Shown: positions 53,963-63,971, numbered from the stretch's first letter. The stretch is 64,000 nt of DNA from Bacillus sp. X1(2014) (GCF_007678255.1 NZ_VEED01000020.1:1-64000), one strand, 5' to 3'. The notes: generated by a model from the sequence alone, not told the origin. A program made the numbers and translations.

Positions 53963-54398
53963 ATCGGTTAAATATTTTTGAAAAAAAGCCCTTACTCTTT
54001 TTACCTTCCTGCTTGACCGCTTTTGGTTCCTTGTTTGTGATATATATATCTTCCTTATCAATCGCGTGGTCCATGGCTAATACTAAGCCGATTTCCGAGT
54101 CGTGGTCTTTATTGGTCACAAGAGTGTGTTCAATTTTATATTTTGTGGCTAGCTTTACATATTTCGAAAGGGTTTCATAACTCATATTCCCATTTAAGAA
54201 AAGGTGGGACTTCGGCTTTTCTTTCATCTGCTTCTCAACTTGAGGATATACGTTTGCTTCTCCCACTTGGCTTTTTGTCAGAGCTACGACAATCCGCTCT
54301 CGGAGCGTACCTAAGAATTTCCGCCGCTCATCTGGTTTTGTTTCTAGCGGTCCATAGATTCCCTGCTGTAAAACCTCGTCAACGGTTGTCTTTTTCAA
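53961..54398 (-). CDS. yueI: YueI family protein (DUF1694)
   Basis: A 145-aa soluble protein with the family core VDEVLQQGIYGPLETKPDERRKFLGTLRERIVVALTKSQV and YPQVEKQM. The family has no known function. TTG at 54398 has GGAG eight bases upstream, so it is preferred over an ATG at 54413 that has no site. In B. subtilis yueI lies near yueK (the pncB equivalent); here they are 28 kb apart. Confidence 0.82.
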   Translation of the reverse strand: MKKTTVDEVLQQGIYGPLETKPDERRKFLGTLRERIVVALTKSQVGEANVYPQVEKQMKEKPKSHLFLNGNMSYETLSKYVKLATKYKIEHTLVTNKDHDSEIGLVLAMDHAIDKEDIYITNKEPKAVKQEGKKSKGFFSKIFNR

Positions 54399-54549
54399 AT
54401 AAATCAACTCCATATAAAGGCTATTATTATCTATGATGATAACCTAAAAAACGTTACATACCAAAAATGGGGGTTCAAGCTGGGCGAATTAGTCTATTCG
54501 AGAGTAAATTTGGCTTATCCGGCAGTAAACCCATCCAAGTAAACCCCCA

Positions 54550-54583
54550 TTAAAAAATCCTTCCCCCCAAAACGGAGAGAAGG
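54550..54583 (-). terminator. Terminator after aceA
   Basis: ATCCTTCTCTCC pairs with GGGGGGAAGGAT and is followed by TTTTTTAAT on the minus strand. Confidence 0.85.
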
Positions 54584-54591
54584 ATCGTCTC

Positions 54592-55875
54592 TTAGTTTTT
54601 CCCTGTAAACTGTTCGGCTTCAGTTGAGCCTTTTAATGCGGTTGTTGATGAAGTCCCACCTGTAATAATCATGGAAACTTGGTCAAAGTAACCTGTACCT
54701 ACCTCACGTTGGTGACGTGTGGCCGTGTAGCCATATTTTTCGCTGTCAAATTCAGCTTGCTGCAATTCGGAGTATGCTGCCATGCCGCGTTCTTTATAGC
54801 CGCGGGCCAACTCAAACATGCCGTGGTTTAGAGCATGGAAGCCAGCGAGAGTAACGAACTGGAACTTGTAGCCCATTTTCCCAAGTTCTACTTGGAATTT
54901 CGCAATCGTTTCTTGATCGAGTTTCTTTTTCCAGTTGAAGGATGGTGAACAGTTATATGCCAGAAGCTTACCTGGGAACTGCTCATGAATGGCTTCTGCA
55001 AATTGTCTTGCTTCCTCAAGATTCGGCTCTGATGTTTCGCACCAAACAAGATCTGCATATGGCGCATAAGCCAGCCCGCGGGAGATTGCTTGGTCAATCC
55101 CCGCTTTCACACGGAAGAAACCTTCGCCTGTACGTTCACCCGTAATAAACGGTGCATCATTTATATCAATATCACTGGTGATTAAGTCAGCTGCGTTAGC
55201 GTCTGTCCGGGCTACTAGTACAGTTGGGACCCCCATAACATCCGCAGCTAGACGAGCAGCAATCAGGTTGCGAACCGCTGTTTGTGTTGGCAGCAATACC
55301 TTCCCTCCTAAGTGACCACATTTTTTCTCGGAAGAAAGCTGGTCTTCAAAGTGGACGCCGGATGCACCTGCTTCAATCATGCCTTTCATTAACTCGAAAC
55401 AGTTTAATTGACCGCCAAAGCCGGCTTCAGCATCAGCGACAATTGGGGCAAACCAATCGACAGAGTGATCGCCTTCCGCATGGTGGATTTGATCTGCACG
55501 CTGCAAGGCCTGGTTAATCTTTTTGACCACATTTGGTACACTGTTCGCTGGGTATAAGCTTTGGTCAGGGTACATATGTCCGGACAGATTGGCGTCAGCT
55601 GCTACCTGCCAGCCGCTTAAGTAGATGGCTTTTAGCCCTGCTTTTACTTGCTGGACTGCCTGATTACCGGTTAACGCACCTAGGGCATTTACATAGTCTT
55701 CTTCATTTAATAGTTTCCAAAGTTTTTCGGACCCTTTTCGAGCCAATGTGTGCTCAATATCAATCGACCCGCGAAGTTTGATAACATCCTCGGCAGTGTA
55801 TGGTCTCGTAATCCCTCTCCAACGGCTATCCATTTCCCAGCTTTCTTGTAATTGCGTGACTCTTGAATTTGTCAT
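54592..55875 (-). CDS. aceA: Isocitrate lyase
   Basis: A 427-aa enzyme splitting isocitrate into succinate and glyoxylate. The signature KKCGH with the catalytic cysteine is in [14 protein letters not shown]; other marks are [24 protein letters not shown] and [17 protein letters not shown] lies before the ATG. Cotranscribed with aceB 44 bases upstream, it forms the glyoxylate shunt, used for growth on acetate or fatty acids; B. subtilis 168 lacks this pathway. Confidence 0.96.
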   Translation of the reverse strand: MTNSRVTQLQESWEMDSRWRGITRPYTAEDVIKLRGSIDIEHTLARKGSEKLWKLLNEEDYVNALGALTGNQAVQQVKAGLKAIYLSGWQVAADANLSGHMYPDQSLYPANSVPNVVKKINQALQRADQIHHAEGDHSVDWFAPIVADAEAGFGGQLNCFELMKGMIEAGASGVHFEDQLSSEKKCGHLGGKVLLPTQTAVRNLIAARLAADVMGVPTVLVARTDANAADLITSDIDINDAPFITGERTGEGFFRVKAGIDQAISRGLAYAPYADLVWCETSEPNLEEARQFAEAIHEQFPGKLLAYNCSPSFNWKKKLDQETIAKFQVELGKMGYKFQFVTLAGFHALNHGMFELARGYKERGMAAYSELQQAEFDSEKYGYTATRHQREVGTGYFDQVSMIITGGTSSTTALKGSTEAEQFTGKN

Positions 55876-55919
55876 TTTCTATTCCTCCTATTAATCTATT
55901 AAGTATTTTTTGTTAAAAA

Positions 55920-57512
55920 CTAGATCAGCTCATACCCCGGCAGAGTTAAAAAATCCGCAAACTCCTCATTCAGAATCAACCGGTCAAACAATTCAACAGC
56001 TTCGTCGAATCGGCCGCCCTCAAAGGCCGGTTCACCCATTTCCTGTTTAATTTTTTGCAATTCCTCCAGCTTATATTGCTCATACATTTCCACTGTGACT
56101 TTCCTTCCGTCGTTCAGAATCCCTTTGGGGTGGCGAATCCACTGCCACAGCTGGGCCCGTGAAATCTCAGCAGTTGCTGCATCCTCCATCAAGTTGTGAA
56201 TCGGGGCTGCGCCATTGCCTCTTAGCCACGAAGCTACATATTGAATCCCGACATTGATGTTCAAACGAACGCCTTCTTCCGTAATCGTCCCACCTGGTGA
56301 CTCAAGCAAATCTTGAGCGGTCACAGTAATCTTCAGTTGTTTGCTCGTATGGATTTGGTTGGCAACCGGCATTTCACGGTTGAATACCTCCAGAGCAACC
56401 GGGACCAGACCTGGATGTGCTACCCATGTTCCATCATGACCGTCACGGGCTTCACGCTCTTTATCAGCGCGCACTTTAGCAAAGGCTTCTTCATTCTCAG
56501 CCGGGTTATTGCGAATTGGAATTTGGGCAGCCATTCCGCCAATCGCTGGTGCCTTGCGGCGATGACAGGTTTGAATCGTTAGTAACGAATAAGAACGCAT
56601 AAACGGAACAGTCATCGTTACCTGTGAGCGATCGGGTAGTATAACATCCTTTTGTTGACGCAGCTTTTTCAAGTAACTGAAGATATAATCCCATCTTCCG
56701 CAATTCAATCCTGCGGAGTGGTCTTTTAGCTCAAATAAAATCTCGTTCATTTCAAAGGCGCCCATGATGGTTTCAAGTAAAACGGTCGCTTTAATAGTTC
56801 CATTCGGAATCCCCAGTTTCTCTTGCGCAAATACAAATACATCGTTCCACAGCCTTGCTTCCAAGTGACTTTCTAGCTTTGGCAGGTAAAAATAGGGACC
56901 TGTTCCCCTCGCAAGCAGTTGGTTTACGTTATGGAAAAAGTACATTCCAAAATCAAAGAAACTTCCTGAAATAGGTTTGCTATCTAGCAAAATATGCTTT
57001 TCTTCTAAATGCAGGCCGCGTGGTCTCACAAACAGCACCGCTGTCTCGTCCTTTAGTTCATACTTCTTGCCATTGGCATTTTCAAAAGATATCGTCCGAT
57101 TTACTGCATCTCTTAAGTTGATTTGTCCTTCGACTATGTTTTCCCAGGTTGGTGAAGTGGCGTCCTCGCAATCGGCCATAAATACTTTTGCGCCAGAGTT
57201 CAAAGCGTTGATCACCATTTTCCGTTCGGTCGGTCCGGTAATTTCGACCCGGCGATCTTGGAGATCATCAGGCAAAGGAGCAATCGTCCAGTCCCCGTTC
57301 CGTATATGCTTTGTCTCCGGGAGGAAATTAGGCAATGTTCCATTATTTATTTCCGCTTGGCGTTTTGACCTGTACTGTAACAGTTCTACTCTTCGCCCGC
57401 CAAACTTTCGCTCTAGCTCTTCAATAAAATTTAATGCCTCATCTGTTAAGATCTCTTCATACTGGGCTTTCATTGCCCCCACCACTTCAATTCCTGTTGT
57501 TTGCGTCGACAT
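55920..57512 (-). CDS. aceB: Malate synthase A
   Basis: A 530-aa enzyme condensing glyoxylate with acetyl-CoA to malate. It has the [14 protein letters not shown] and [13 protein letters not shown] motifs, [27 protein letters not shown] with the catalytic aspartate region, and a C-terminal [30 protein letters not shown] precedes the ATG. First gene of the aceBA operon. Confidence 0.96.
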   Translation of the reverse strand: MSTQTTGIEVVGAMKAQYEEILTDEALNFIEELERKFGGRRVELLQYRSKRQAEINNGTLPNFLPETKHIRNGDWTIAPLPDDLQDRRVEITGPTERKMVINALNSGAKVFMADCEDATSPTWENIVEGQINLRDAVNRTISFENANGKKYELKDETAVLFVRPRGLHLEEKHILLDSKPISGSFFDFGMYFFHNVNQLLARGTGPYFYLPKLESHLEARLWNDVFVFAQEKLGIPNGTIKATVLLETIMGAFEMNEILFELKDHSAGLNCGRWDYIFSYLKKLRQQKDVILPDRSQVTMTVPFMRSYSLLTIQTCHRRKAPAIGGMAAQIPIRNNPAENEEAFAKVRADKEREARDGHDGTWVAHPGLVPVALEVFNREMPVANQIHTSKQLKITVTAQDLLESPGGTITEEGVRLNINVGIQYVASWLRGNGAAPIHNLMEDAATAEISRAQLWQWIRHPKGILNDGRKVTVEMYEQYKLEELQKIKQEMGEPAFEGGRFDEAVELFDRLILNEEFADFLTLPGYELI

Positions 57513-57530
57513 GAACTACATCACCTCTTT

Positions 57531-57570
57531 GTTATAATACAGAAACAATCTACGTTTTGTATTATATAAC
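57531..57570 (-). promoter_or_regulatory. aceBA promoter region with an inverted repeat
   Basis: On the minus strand GTTATATAATACA (57570-57558) contains a TATAAT box at 57566-57561. After 16 bases its near-complement TGTATTATAAC (57541-57531) forms an imperfect inverted repeat. A repressor bound here would cover the -10 box and the start of transcription. Confidence 0.5.
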
Positions 57571-57647
57571 ACACTTTTTAAAAATGGAACTACTTTTCTG
57601 AAAATTTTTATAAAAATAGGTAAAAACTACCTGACCTTGGATTAATG

Positions 57648-57676
57648 TCCACAAAAAAAGAATGTCCGCAGACATC
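57648..57676 (-). terminator. Terminator of the nirBD-siroheme operon
   Basis: GGATGTC pairs with GACATTC around TGCG, followed by seven T residues on the minus strand. Confidence 0.85.
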
Positions 57677-57679
57677 CTT

Positions 57680-58321
57680 TTAGTTGCTATTATGCGCTTC
57701 TTTACAAAGGGTTTCATATAATTGGGTAAAGTCCTCTTCCCGATGGTCACTGGCTAAGAACTCCGGGCTCACAATAGATTTTAATAGTTTTTTCTTCAAG
57801 GTTGGATTTGCCACTTCCCTCAGGATCCATTTTCGTTTCGAAGCAAGAAAGTCAAGATAGCCCTCATAAGAATCATCGAACTGCTGCTCTAGCTGCTCGC
57901 GAATTTGGCTCGCCAGGGTTGGACTCGCTCCGCCTGTTGAGATAGCAATGCTTAAAGACCCGCGTTGAACGTGTGCTGGGACATGAAAATTAGAGCCATC
58001 TGGATCATCGGCAATTGTTACTAGTTGGTGGGCACCTGCTGATTCTTGAATCAACTGATTGATTTCACGACTATTTGTCGCCGCAAAAATCAGGAAGGCA
58101 TCGGCAATGTCGCTGCCCGAGAAAGACTTTTGTTTCCAAATGATTCTTCCCTCACAACTAAGCCTTCTGATTTCATCTGTTGCCTCCGGGCTCACAACGA
58201 CGACATTCGCACCAGTTCCTAACAGTCCTTCTACCTTCCGTTCGGCTACTTTTCCGCCTCCTGCCACAACCACGCTTTTTCCTTCTAACCTTAGAATCAC
58301 TGGATAGCCTGATTTCACCAT
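57680..58321 (-). CDS. sirC: Precorrin-2 dehydrogenase (siroheme synthase N-domain)
   Basis: A 213-aa NAD-dependent enzyme converting precorrin-2 to sirohydrochlorin. It has the Rossmann motif SVVVAGGGKVAERKVEGLL, FAATNSREIN, DPDGSNFHVPAHVQRG and STGGASPTLASQIRE. The C-terminal part is short and no sirB-type ferrochelatase gene is present, so iron insertion must be done by this protein or by a gene elsewhere. The start directly follows the stop of the upstream fusion gene. Confidence 0.9.
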   Translation of the reverse strand: MVKSGYPVILRLEGKSVVVAGGGKVAERKVEGLLGTGANVVVVSPEATDEIRRLSCEGRIIWKQKSFSGSDIADAFLIFAATNSREINQLIQESAGAHQLVTIADDPDGSNFHVPAHVQRGSLSIAISTGGASPTLASQIREQLEQQFDDSYEGYLDFLASKRKWILREVANPTLKKKLLKSIVSPEFLASDHREEDFTQLYETLCKEAHNSN

Positions 58322-59770
58322 TTACACTTCCTCAACAGGTCTTGCCGCTAAAAATTCAACCAAAGCTTCCCTCGTTGGATTTGCAGGGAAGCCATGTGAA
58401 GGAAGGCCCGCACTGACAACGGCATCTTCCGTTTGTTTACCCATGCTGACCACCTGCAGCCCTTCCAACAATTCAACGGCATTCAAATCACACTCACTTA
58501 ATGCGTTCACAAAGCATTCCACCGAGGCACTGCTTGGGAATATCATCGTGTTCAAGTTTGCTTCATCTAACATTCTTTTAAAAAGAGGCAGGAACTGATG
58601 GTCTAGTTCTTTCTTGCTGGTCGCCATGAACTCAGCCCCATCCATCTCTTTTTTCAAAATGCTATCATCTCCGACAATAAGCGTAGATCCGGAGTAGTGC
58701 ATTTCATCTTCATATGCCGCGATAAAGCCACGCTTCTTAAGTGCGTTTATTGATTTACGTGAGGCTCCAAAGAAGTCAGCACGAATCGTTCGAATATCAA
58801 CTTCATGCTCGACCACCGCTGTAAAAAATTCATCTACACTTTCTGGTGAGGTAAAGAGAATTTTTTCATAAGAAGCCACCTTGGTTAAATCAATCGGCAG
58901 CATGGTTTTTTTCCATTTTGGAAACTCTATTACATCAGCTCCGCCATCGATTAATGCCTTTGCTAATTCACTAGAGCCTTCACTCGTACGGGCCAACAGA
59001 ATTTGCCGACCATACAAAGGCAACTTTTCAAACCAACTGATTTTTTCACGGAGGGATATCACCTTACCCACAAGAATAATCGACGGATTGCTAAACTTAG
59101 CCTCCACGACCTTTTTAGAAATATCGGCCAGCGTCCCTTGTAATGTTTTTTGGCGGCCAAACGTACCCCATTGAATCAAAATGACTGGAGTTGAGGCCGG
59201 CTTCCCATATGTGATTAGATTTTCGCAAATAAACGGTAAATTACTGACCCCCATATAAAATGCGATGGTATCTACACCACGGGACAGTCCTTCCCAGTCG
59301 AGAACTGGTTTGCCCTCTTTCGATTTATCATGGGCGGTGACGACTGCAAATGATTCAGCATACTCGCGGTGGGTAACAGGAATGCCTGCATAAAGAGGAG
59401 CCGCGATCCCCGATGAAATACCTGGAACGATTTCAAAAGGAATTTGATGTTTGGCCAGGGCTTCTGCTTCTTCACCAACTCTGCCAAACACGCCAGGGTC
59501 TCCTCCTTTTAAGCGGACTACCCGCTTACCTTCCAGCGCCTTCTCTACCAATAGTTCATTGATATTTCCTTGGCGAATAATATGGCGATTGGGTAATTTA
59601 CCGCAGTAAATCAGTTCGCAATCCGCAGGAGCAAACTCCAATAGTTTGGGGTTGGCAAGCCGGTCATATAAAATGACTTCGGCTTGTTTAATGGCTTCCA
59701 AACCTTTTACAGTAATTAATCGAACGTCCCCTGGTCCTGCTCCCACTAAAAATACTTTTCCTGACTTCAT
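58322..59770 (-). CDS. cobA: Uroporphyrinogen-III C-methyltransferase fused to HemD-like domain
   Basis: A 482-aa two-domain protein. Residues 1-245 are a SUMT (VFLVGAGPGDVRLITVKGLEAI, RLKGGDPGVFGRVGEEAEAL, VPGISSGIAAPLYAGIPVTHR) that makes precorrin-2. Residues 250-475 match uroporphyrinogen-III synthase (RQILLARTSEGSSELAKALI, ILFTSPESVDEFF). The HemD half appears diverged and may be partly inactive. The ATG at 59770 is behind GGAAGG; an earlier ATG overlaps nirD. It feeds siroheme synthesis for NirB. Confidence 0.9.
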   Translation of the reverse strand: MKSGKVFLVGAGPGDVRLITVKGLEAIKQAEVILYDRLANPKLLEFAPADCELIYCGKLPNRHIIRQGNINELLVEKALEGKRVVRLKGGDPGVFGRVGEEAEALAKHQIPFEIVPGISSGIAAPLYAGIPVTHREYAESFAVVTAHDKSKEGKPVLDWEGLSRGVDTIAFYMGVSNLPFICENLITYGKPASTPVILIQWGTFGRQKTLQGTLADISKKVVEAKFSNPSIILVGKVISLREKISWFEKLPLYGRQILLARTSEGSSELAKALIDGGADVIEFPKWKKTMLPIDLTKVASYEKILFTSPESVDEFFTAVVEHEVDIRTIRADFFGASRKSINALKKRGFIAAYEDEMHYSGSTLIVGDDSILKKEMDGAEFMATSKKELDHQFLPLFKRMLDEANLNTMIFPSSASVECFVNALSECDLNAVELLEGLQVVSMGKQTEDAVVSAGLPSHGFPANPTREALVEFLAARPVEEV

Positions 59771-59795
59771 CCAGCAGCAATCCTTCCCATTCCTT

Positions 59796-60116
59796 CTATC
59801 TGACAATAAACACGATTTCGTCCTCTAATTCTACCTTAAATGTCCGTACTTGACCTTCATCCGGTGCCTGTACTTTACCATCTTTTAAAGAAATTTTCCA
59901 ATCATACACAGGGCAATATACATATTCACCGCTAACTAGGCCTTCTGAAAGAACACCGCCTTTTGGATGTGGACTGCGATTTTCGATCGCATAAACTTCT
60001 CCGCTCGTAACTTTAAAAAGTGCGATATCAGTGTCATCGATTTTAAGAGAATAGCCTGACCGAACTTTTATATTTGAATAGTTTGCTACTGGAATCCGAG
60101 TTATTGTTTGAAGCAT
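59796..60116 (-). CDS. nirD: Nitrite reductase small subunit NirD
   Basis: A 106-aa Rieske-fold protein, the small partner of NirB. The loop positions that hold the [2Fe-2S] ligands in true Rieske proteins (CxH and CxxH) read SPHPKG and CPVYDWKI, so most ligands are missing and it probably carries no cluster, as in enterobacterial NirD. It begins six bases after nirB. Confidence 0.9.
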   Translation of the reverse strand: MLQTITRIPVANYSNIKVRSGYSLKIDDTDIALFKVTSGEVYAIENRSPHPKGGVLSEGLVSGEYVYCPVYDWKISLKDGKVQAPDEGQVRTFKVELEDEIVFIVR

Positions 60117-60122
60117 TTGGAA

Positions 60123-62537
60123 TCACTCCCCTACCTTGATTGTATGATTTGCATAATATTTATCTTTGATTTCTTCACTTTGAATCGCTTCATTCCAAGG
60201 ATCAATATACTTTTTCAATGTTTTATCCATGCGCTCGTTTAATGCCTTTCGCGTTTCCTCGTTAGCAAGCACTTCTCTCACATGGTCCAAGCCGACGCGT
60301 TCTACCCATTTAGACGTACGCTCCAAATAATTAGCTGTTTCACGGTAATATTGCAGGTAGGCACCGGTCATCTCCATCACTTCGTCCTGTGTTTTCACTG
60401 TACATAAAAGGTCACCAGCACGGAGGTCAACCCCGCCGTTACCAGCCACATAGATTTCCCAGCCGCCATCAATGCCGACAAAGCCAATGTCTTTAATGCC
60501 TGCTTCAGAGCAGTTTCGTGGACAGGCAGATACGCCCATTTTGACTTTATGCGGGGTATCGAGGCGTTCAAATTTCTTTTCTAATTCAATTCCAAGGGCC
60601 ATGGAATCTTGTGTGCCATAGCGGCAGAATTGTGCACCGACACAAGTTTTCACCGTACGAAGTGTTTTCCCATAGGCATAACCAGATGGCATATCTAACT
60701 CTTCCCACATGGCAGGAAGGTCTTCTTTTTTCACCCCGAACAAGCCAATTCGCTGCCCGCCCGTTAATTTCACGAGCGGTACCTCATACTTTTCGGCAAT
60801 CTCAGCGATTTTTTTCAAATCTGCTGCTGTGGTTACCCCGCCATACATCCTTGGAACAACAGAGTAAGTTCCATCTTTTTGGATATTGGCATGCATTTTT
60901 TCATTGACGAGACGAGAGTCACGGTCATCTTTGTATTCATCAATGTGAATCATACCAAGGTAGTAGTTAATGGCTGGTCGGCATTTGGTACAACCTTCCT
61001 CATTGTTCCATTCCAGTACGTTCATGACCTCTCTCACACTTGTTAAGCCTTTTTCTTTGATTTCGGCCACTACTTCATCACGGCTTAAAGTTGTACATCC
61101 GCATAGGCTTGTCTTTTGTGCAGCTGCTTCATCAAATTGGTCACCAAGGGTGTGAGCGAGAATACTGCTAACCATTGGTTTACAACGGCCGCAAGAGCGT
61201 CCGGCATTCGTACAATGACTCACTTGGTCTAAAGTGGTTAAACCCTGTGTTTTAATCGCTTCAACGATGGCGCCTTTTGTGACTCCATTACAGCCGCAGA
61301 CTAATTCATCATTCGGCATAGAAGCCACATCGTCACTGCCGCCTTCAGCACTGCATTCTGTATGGAAAATTGACACTCCGTTGATGTCTTCCTTTTTAGT
61401 CAACATCCGGTATAATCTAGTACTATCTTTTGTGTCACCGTAGAGGACAATCCCTACGATAAGATTATTTCTAGTTAACACTCGTTTATAGAGACCTTCG
61501 TATTCATTGTAGATCATGATCGATTTAGTCGTGCCATCTTCAAAGATTTCACCTGCAGAGAAAAGATCAACGCCCGCAACCTTTAACTGGGTACCTGTAA
61601 CAGAGCCTTCATATGGGTTCGTTTCGATACCGCAAATGCGGCTCGCAAGGATTTTTCCTTGTTCATATAAAGGAGCAACCAAACCATAAATAATTTCCCG
61701 ATGCTCTGCACATTCCCCGACTGCATACACATGCGGGACACTCGTTTCCATGAAGTCATTGACAACAATGCCGCGATTCACATAAATTCCGCTGTTTTTA
61801 GCTACTTCTGTATTCGACTTAATTCCAATTGCCATGACAACCAGGTCGGCTTCCACTTGTGAGCCATCTTTAAAGCGGAGTCCGGTAACGCGTTCGTCAC
61901 CGAGAATTTCCACCGTTTCTTTTTCCATTAAAAAATTCATGCCTTGTCCTTCGAGTTCCGCCTTAAGGAATGAGGAAGCAACTGGGTCCAACTGGCGCTC
62001 CATCAGATGCGGCATGAGATGAACGACGTCAACGGTCATCCCCAAGTTCAGCAAGCCTCTGGCAGCTTCTAGTCCAAGGAGTCCACCGCCGATGACGACA
62101 GCCTTTTTATATTGCTGTGCTGATTTGATCATCATTTCACAATCATGGATATCACGAAACCCTGTCACACCTTGTTTATCTGCGCCTGGGATTGGCAAAA
62201 TGAAAGAATTCGAACCCGTAGCAATGATCAAATCATCATACTCGACTTCTCGGCCAAGATTACTAACCACTCGTTTAGTTTCCACATCAATTTTTACAAT
62301 GGATTCACCAGTAAATAATTGAATATTATTTTCTTTATACCAATCTAGTGGATTAATAATGATATCATCAAAGTTTGTATCTCCTTGAAGGATATTTGAT
62401 AGTTTGATCCGATTGTAGTTTGGATACGGCTCTTGGCCAAAAATAGTGATCTCCAATGGTTCAACTGATACTTTTAGAATCTCCTCAATTGTTCTAACCC
62501 CTGCCATCCCGTTTCCGATCATCACTAGTTTTTTCAT
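60123..62537 (-). CDS. nirB: Nitrite reductase (NADH) large subunit NirB
   Basis: An 804-aa cytoplasmic siroheme enzyme reducing nitrite to ammonium with NADH. It has an FAD/NAD module (about 1-300: VMIGNGMAGVRTIEEIL, AVVIGGGLLGLEAARGLLNLG), two BFD-like [2Fe-2S] segments (CGCNGVTKGAIVEAI...CGRCKPM and CGCTTLSRDEVVAEI...CTKCRPA), and the siroheme/[4Fe-4S] site (TCVGAQFCRYG and SACPRNCSEAG). AAGGAG precedes the ATG. It heads a four-gene operon controlled by two FNR boxes. Such enzymes serve nitrate assimilation or anaerobic detoxification; the FNR sites favour the latter here. Confidence 0.95.
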   Translation of the reverse strand: MKKLVMIGNGMAGVRTIEEILKVSVEPLEITIFGQEPYPNYNRIKLSNILQGDTNFDDIIINPLDWYKENNIQLFTGESIVKIDVETKRVVSNLGREVEYDDLIIATGSNSFILPIPGADKQGVTGFRDIHDCEMMIKSAQQYKKAVVIGGGLLGLEAARGLLNLGMTVDVVHLMPHLMERQLDPVASSFLKAELEGQGMNFLMEKETVEILGDERVTGLRFKDGSQVEADLVVMAIGIKSNTEVAKNSGIYVNRGIVVNDFMETSVPHVYAVGECAEHREIIYGLVAPLYEQGKILASRICGIETNPYEGSVTGTQLKVAGVDLFSAGEIFEDGTTKSIMIYNEYEGLYKRVLTRNNLIVGIVLYGDTKDSTRLYRMLTKKEDINGVSIFHTECSAEGGSDDVASMPNDELVCGCNGVTKGAIVEAIKTQGLTTLDQVSHCTNAGRSCGRCKPMVSSILAHTLGDQFDEAAAQKTSLCGCTTLSRDEVVAEIKEKGLTSVREVMNVLEWNNEEGCTKCRPAINYYLGMIHIDEYKDDRDSRLVNEKMHANIQKDGTYSVVPRMYGGVTTAADLKKIAEIAEKYEVPLVKLTGGQRIGLFGVKKEDLPAMWEELDMPSGYAYGKTLRTVKTCVGAQFCRYGTQDSMALGIELEKKFERLDTPHKVKMGVSACPRNCSEAGIKDIGFVGIDGGWEIYVAGNGGVDLRAGDLLCTVKTQDEVMEMTGAYLQYYRETANYLERTSKWVERVGLDHVREVLANEETRKALNERMDKTLKKYIDPWNEAIQSEEIKDKYYANHTIKVGE

Positions 62538-62607
62538 TATTGGATCGCTCCTTATATGTTAAAATCAATATTTTTTAAGATTATTAAGGTTTTCTTTATA
62601 GTTAAAT

Positions 62608-62679
62608 TGTAAATGCTAGCGCCGAAAAAAATTGTGAAGTTCATCACATTCTAATTATTTTTGTGAATGTTTTCACATA
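62608..62679 (-). promoter_or_regulatory. FNR-type promoter of nirBD
   Basis: Two perfect TGTGA-N6-TCACA palindromes lie at 62635-62650 and 62664-62679, centres 29 bases apart. On the minus strand a perfect TACAAT box at 62613-62608 puts the first site at about -41.5 and the second at about -70.5. This is the layout of an FNR-activated class II promoter with no good -35 box. Confidence 0.82.
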
Positions 62680-62698
62680 TTTGTCATAGTTATAGCGA

Positions 62699-62733
62699 AC
62701 AAAAAATAGCACACAAAAGTATGCTATTTTTTC
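62699..62733 (-). terminator. Terminator after the membrane protein gene
   Basis: AAAAAATAGCATAC pairs with the downstream GTGCTATTTTTT on the minus strand and ends in a T-tract. Confidence 0.85.
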
Positions 62734-63729
62734 CTAAACTATCTTTTTTTCTGTTTTTTGTAATAGAAATGGTTGGACCCATAAATTAATAGCTGGGACA
62801 AGCACCCCAATGACTGCGACCGGTACAAGTTCCCATATTTCCAATGGCGGTGTGATGAGGATACCTGAAGTATGGATCAGATACAAAGCGAGAAAGTAAG
62901 CAAGGCTGCCGACAAGACCTGCCACTCGAGTGTCTTTTCTTATTAATAAATAGCCTAACGGAATGAATAATAGCGTAATGGGAACATAGGAGGTTGGATA
63001 GCCAACAGCGGCAAAAACTGCTTTTCCGATAAATCGTAATAAGAGATAAAGTGCCGTTGCCATGACGGGGATCGTATAATCCCGGCAAAAGCGAATGATT
63101 AGAATTGTTAGGGCAGCGACCATAAGGATGGAATATATCGGATATACCCATTCTGGAATGCCGCCAAAGATCTGTGAGGCGGGGTCTGAGATTAATTCAA
63201 GGATTTCTTTTGAAGCAATCGACTTTCCATGAATGTATTGATCATATGAGATCGCACCATTTTCCTGCTGCATATTTGGAAACATCAAGCATTCAAGGAG
63301 AAACATCGCAAACCACGTATGAAGAGACTTCCATGACGGTTGAATTTCTCTCGTATGGATAAAGTACCCGCGCCATACGCCAATAATCATCATAGTGGTT
63401 CCGATATAATATATAAAATGGGTCGGACTCCAGGTTGTTAAATCAATACCATAGGCAATATGGTACGTAAAATCTAAGGGAATCCCAATGAGAAATAAGA
63501 CATATCCAATGGTAATAAGATTTCTTGAAAACCGGTCCATATAATGGGGACGCCGCCACTCTTGTAATAACAAAAAGGCCCCTAAGATAAATCCGAGCGT
63601 ATTGACAATATGGGGAATTGAATATTCCTCAAATAAATATTTAAAATGATAAGAAGCATCCCATGCAGACCCAATGAATTTTAATAGGAAGGCAAGTACC
63701 CACAAACGGTAATATTTCAACGATAACAT
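62734..63729 (-). CDS. Polytopic membrane protein of unknown function
   Basis: A 331-aa protein with eight to nine hydrophobic segments spread over its length. Short histidine-containing stretches (DASYHF, DFTYHIAYG, PTHFIYYIG) near the membrane could bind metal or haem. No family is recognised. It begins 14 bases after the 75-aa membrane gene, so they are probably one operon, ending just upstream of the nir promoter. A respiratory or metal-related role is only a guess. Confidence 0.7.
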   Translation of the reverse strand: MLSLKYYRLWVLAFLLKFIGSAWDASYHFKYLFEEYSIPHIVNTLGFILGAFLLLQEWRRPHYMDRFSRNLITIGYVLFLIGIPLDFTYHIAYGIDLTTWSPTHFIYYIGTTMMIIGVWRGYFIHTREIQPSWKSLHTWFAMFLLECLMFPNMQQENGAISYDQYIHGKSIASKEILELISDPASQIFGGIPEWVYPIYSILMVAALTILIIRFCRDYTIPVMATALYLLLRFIGKAVFAAVGYPTSYVPITLLFIPLGYLLIRKDTRVAGLVGSLAYFLALYLIHTSGILITPPLEIWELVPVAVIGVLVPAINLWVQPFLLQKTEKKIV

Positions 63730-63743
63730 CTCCCCTCTTTACT

Positions 63744-63971
63744 TCATCCAAGCAGGTCGAATATATCCCCAAAGATGGCAATGAGAATATAATTGATGGC
63801 TAAAGCAATCGCAAACGTTATTCCCGCGGTTCGAACAGGCTTCTGTCGAAATAATTTATAAATAAATACTATCCCTGCTGTGACAACAAAAATATTACAG
63901 AGTAAAAAGGTCCATAGTAAACTTTCACTGTGTTCAACCGTTGTGACGTGTAGTAGATATAATGGAATCAA
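63744..63971 (-). CDS. Small two-helix membrane protein
   Basis: A 75-aa protein with two hydrophobic segments (about 17-39 and 47-72) joined by FRQKPVRTAG. The start is TTG at 63971, about ten bases after GGGGG. It is the upstream partner of the polytopic membrane protein gene. Further operon genes could lie beyond the window edge. Confidence 0.6.
   Translation of the reverse strand: MIPLYLLHVTTVEHSESLLWTFLLCNIFVVTAGIVFIYKLFRQKPVRTAGITFAIALAINYILIAIFGDIFDLLG

Noticed and set aside
56977..57537. 186-codon frame opposite aceB
   Set aside because: Antisense shadow of malate synthase and overlaps its promoter.
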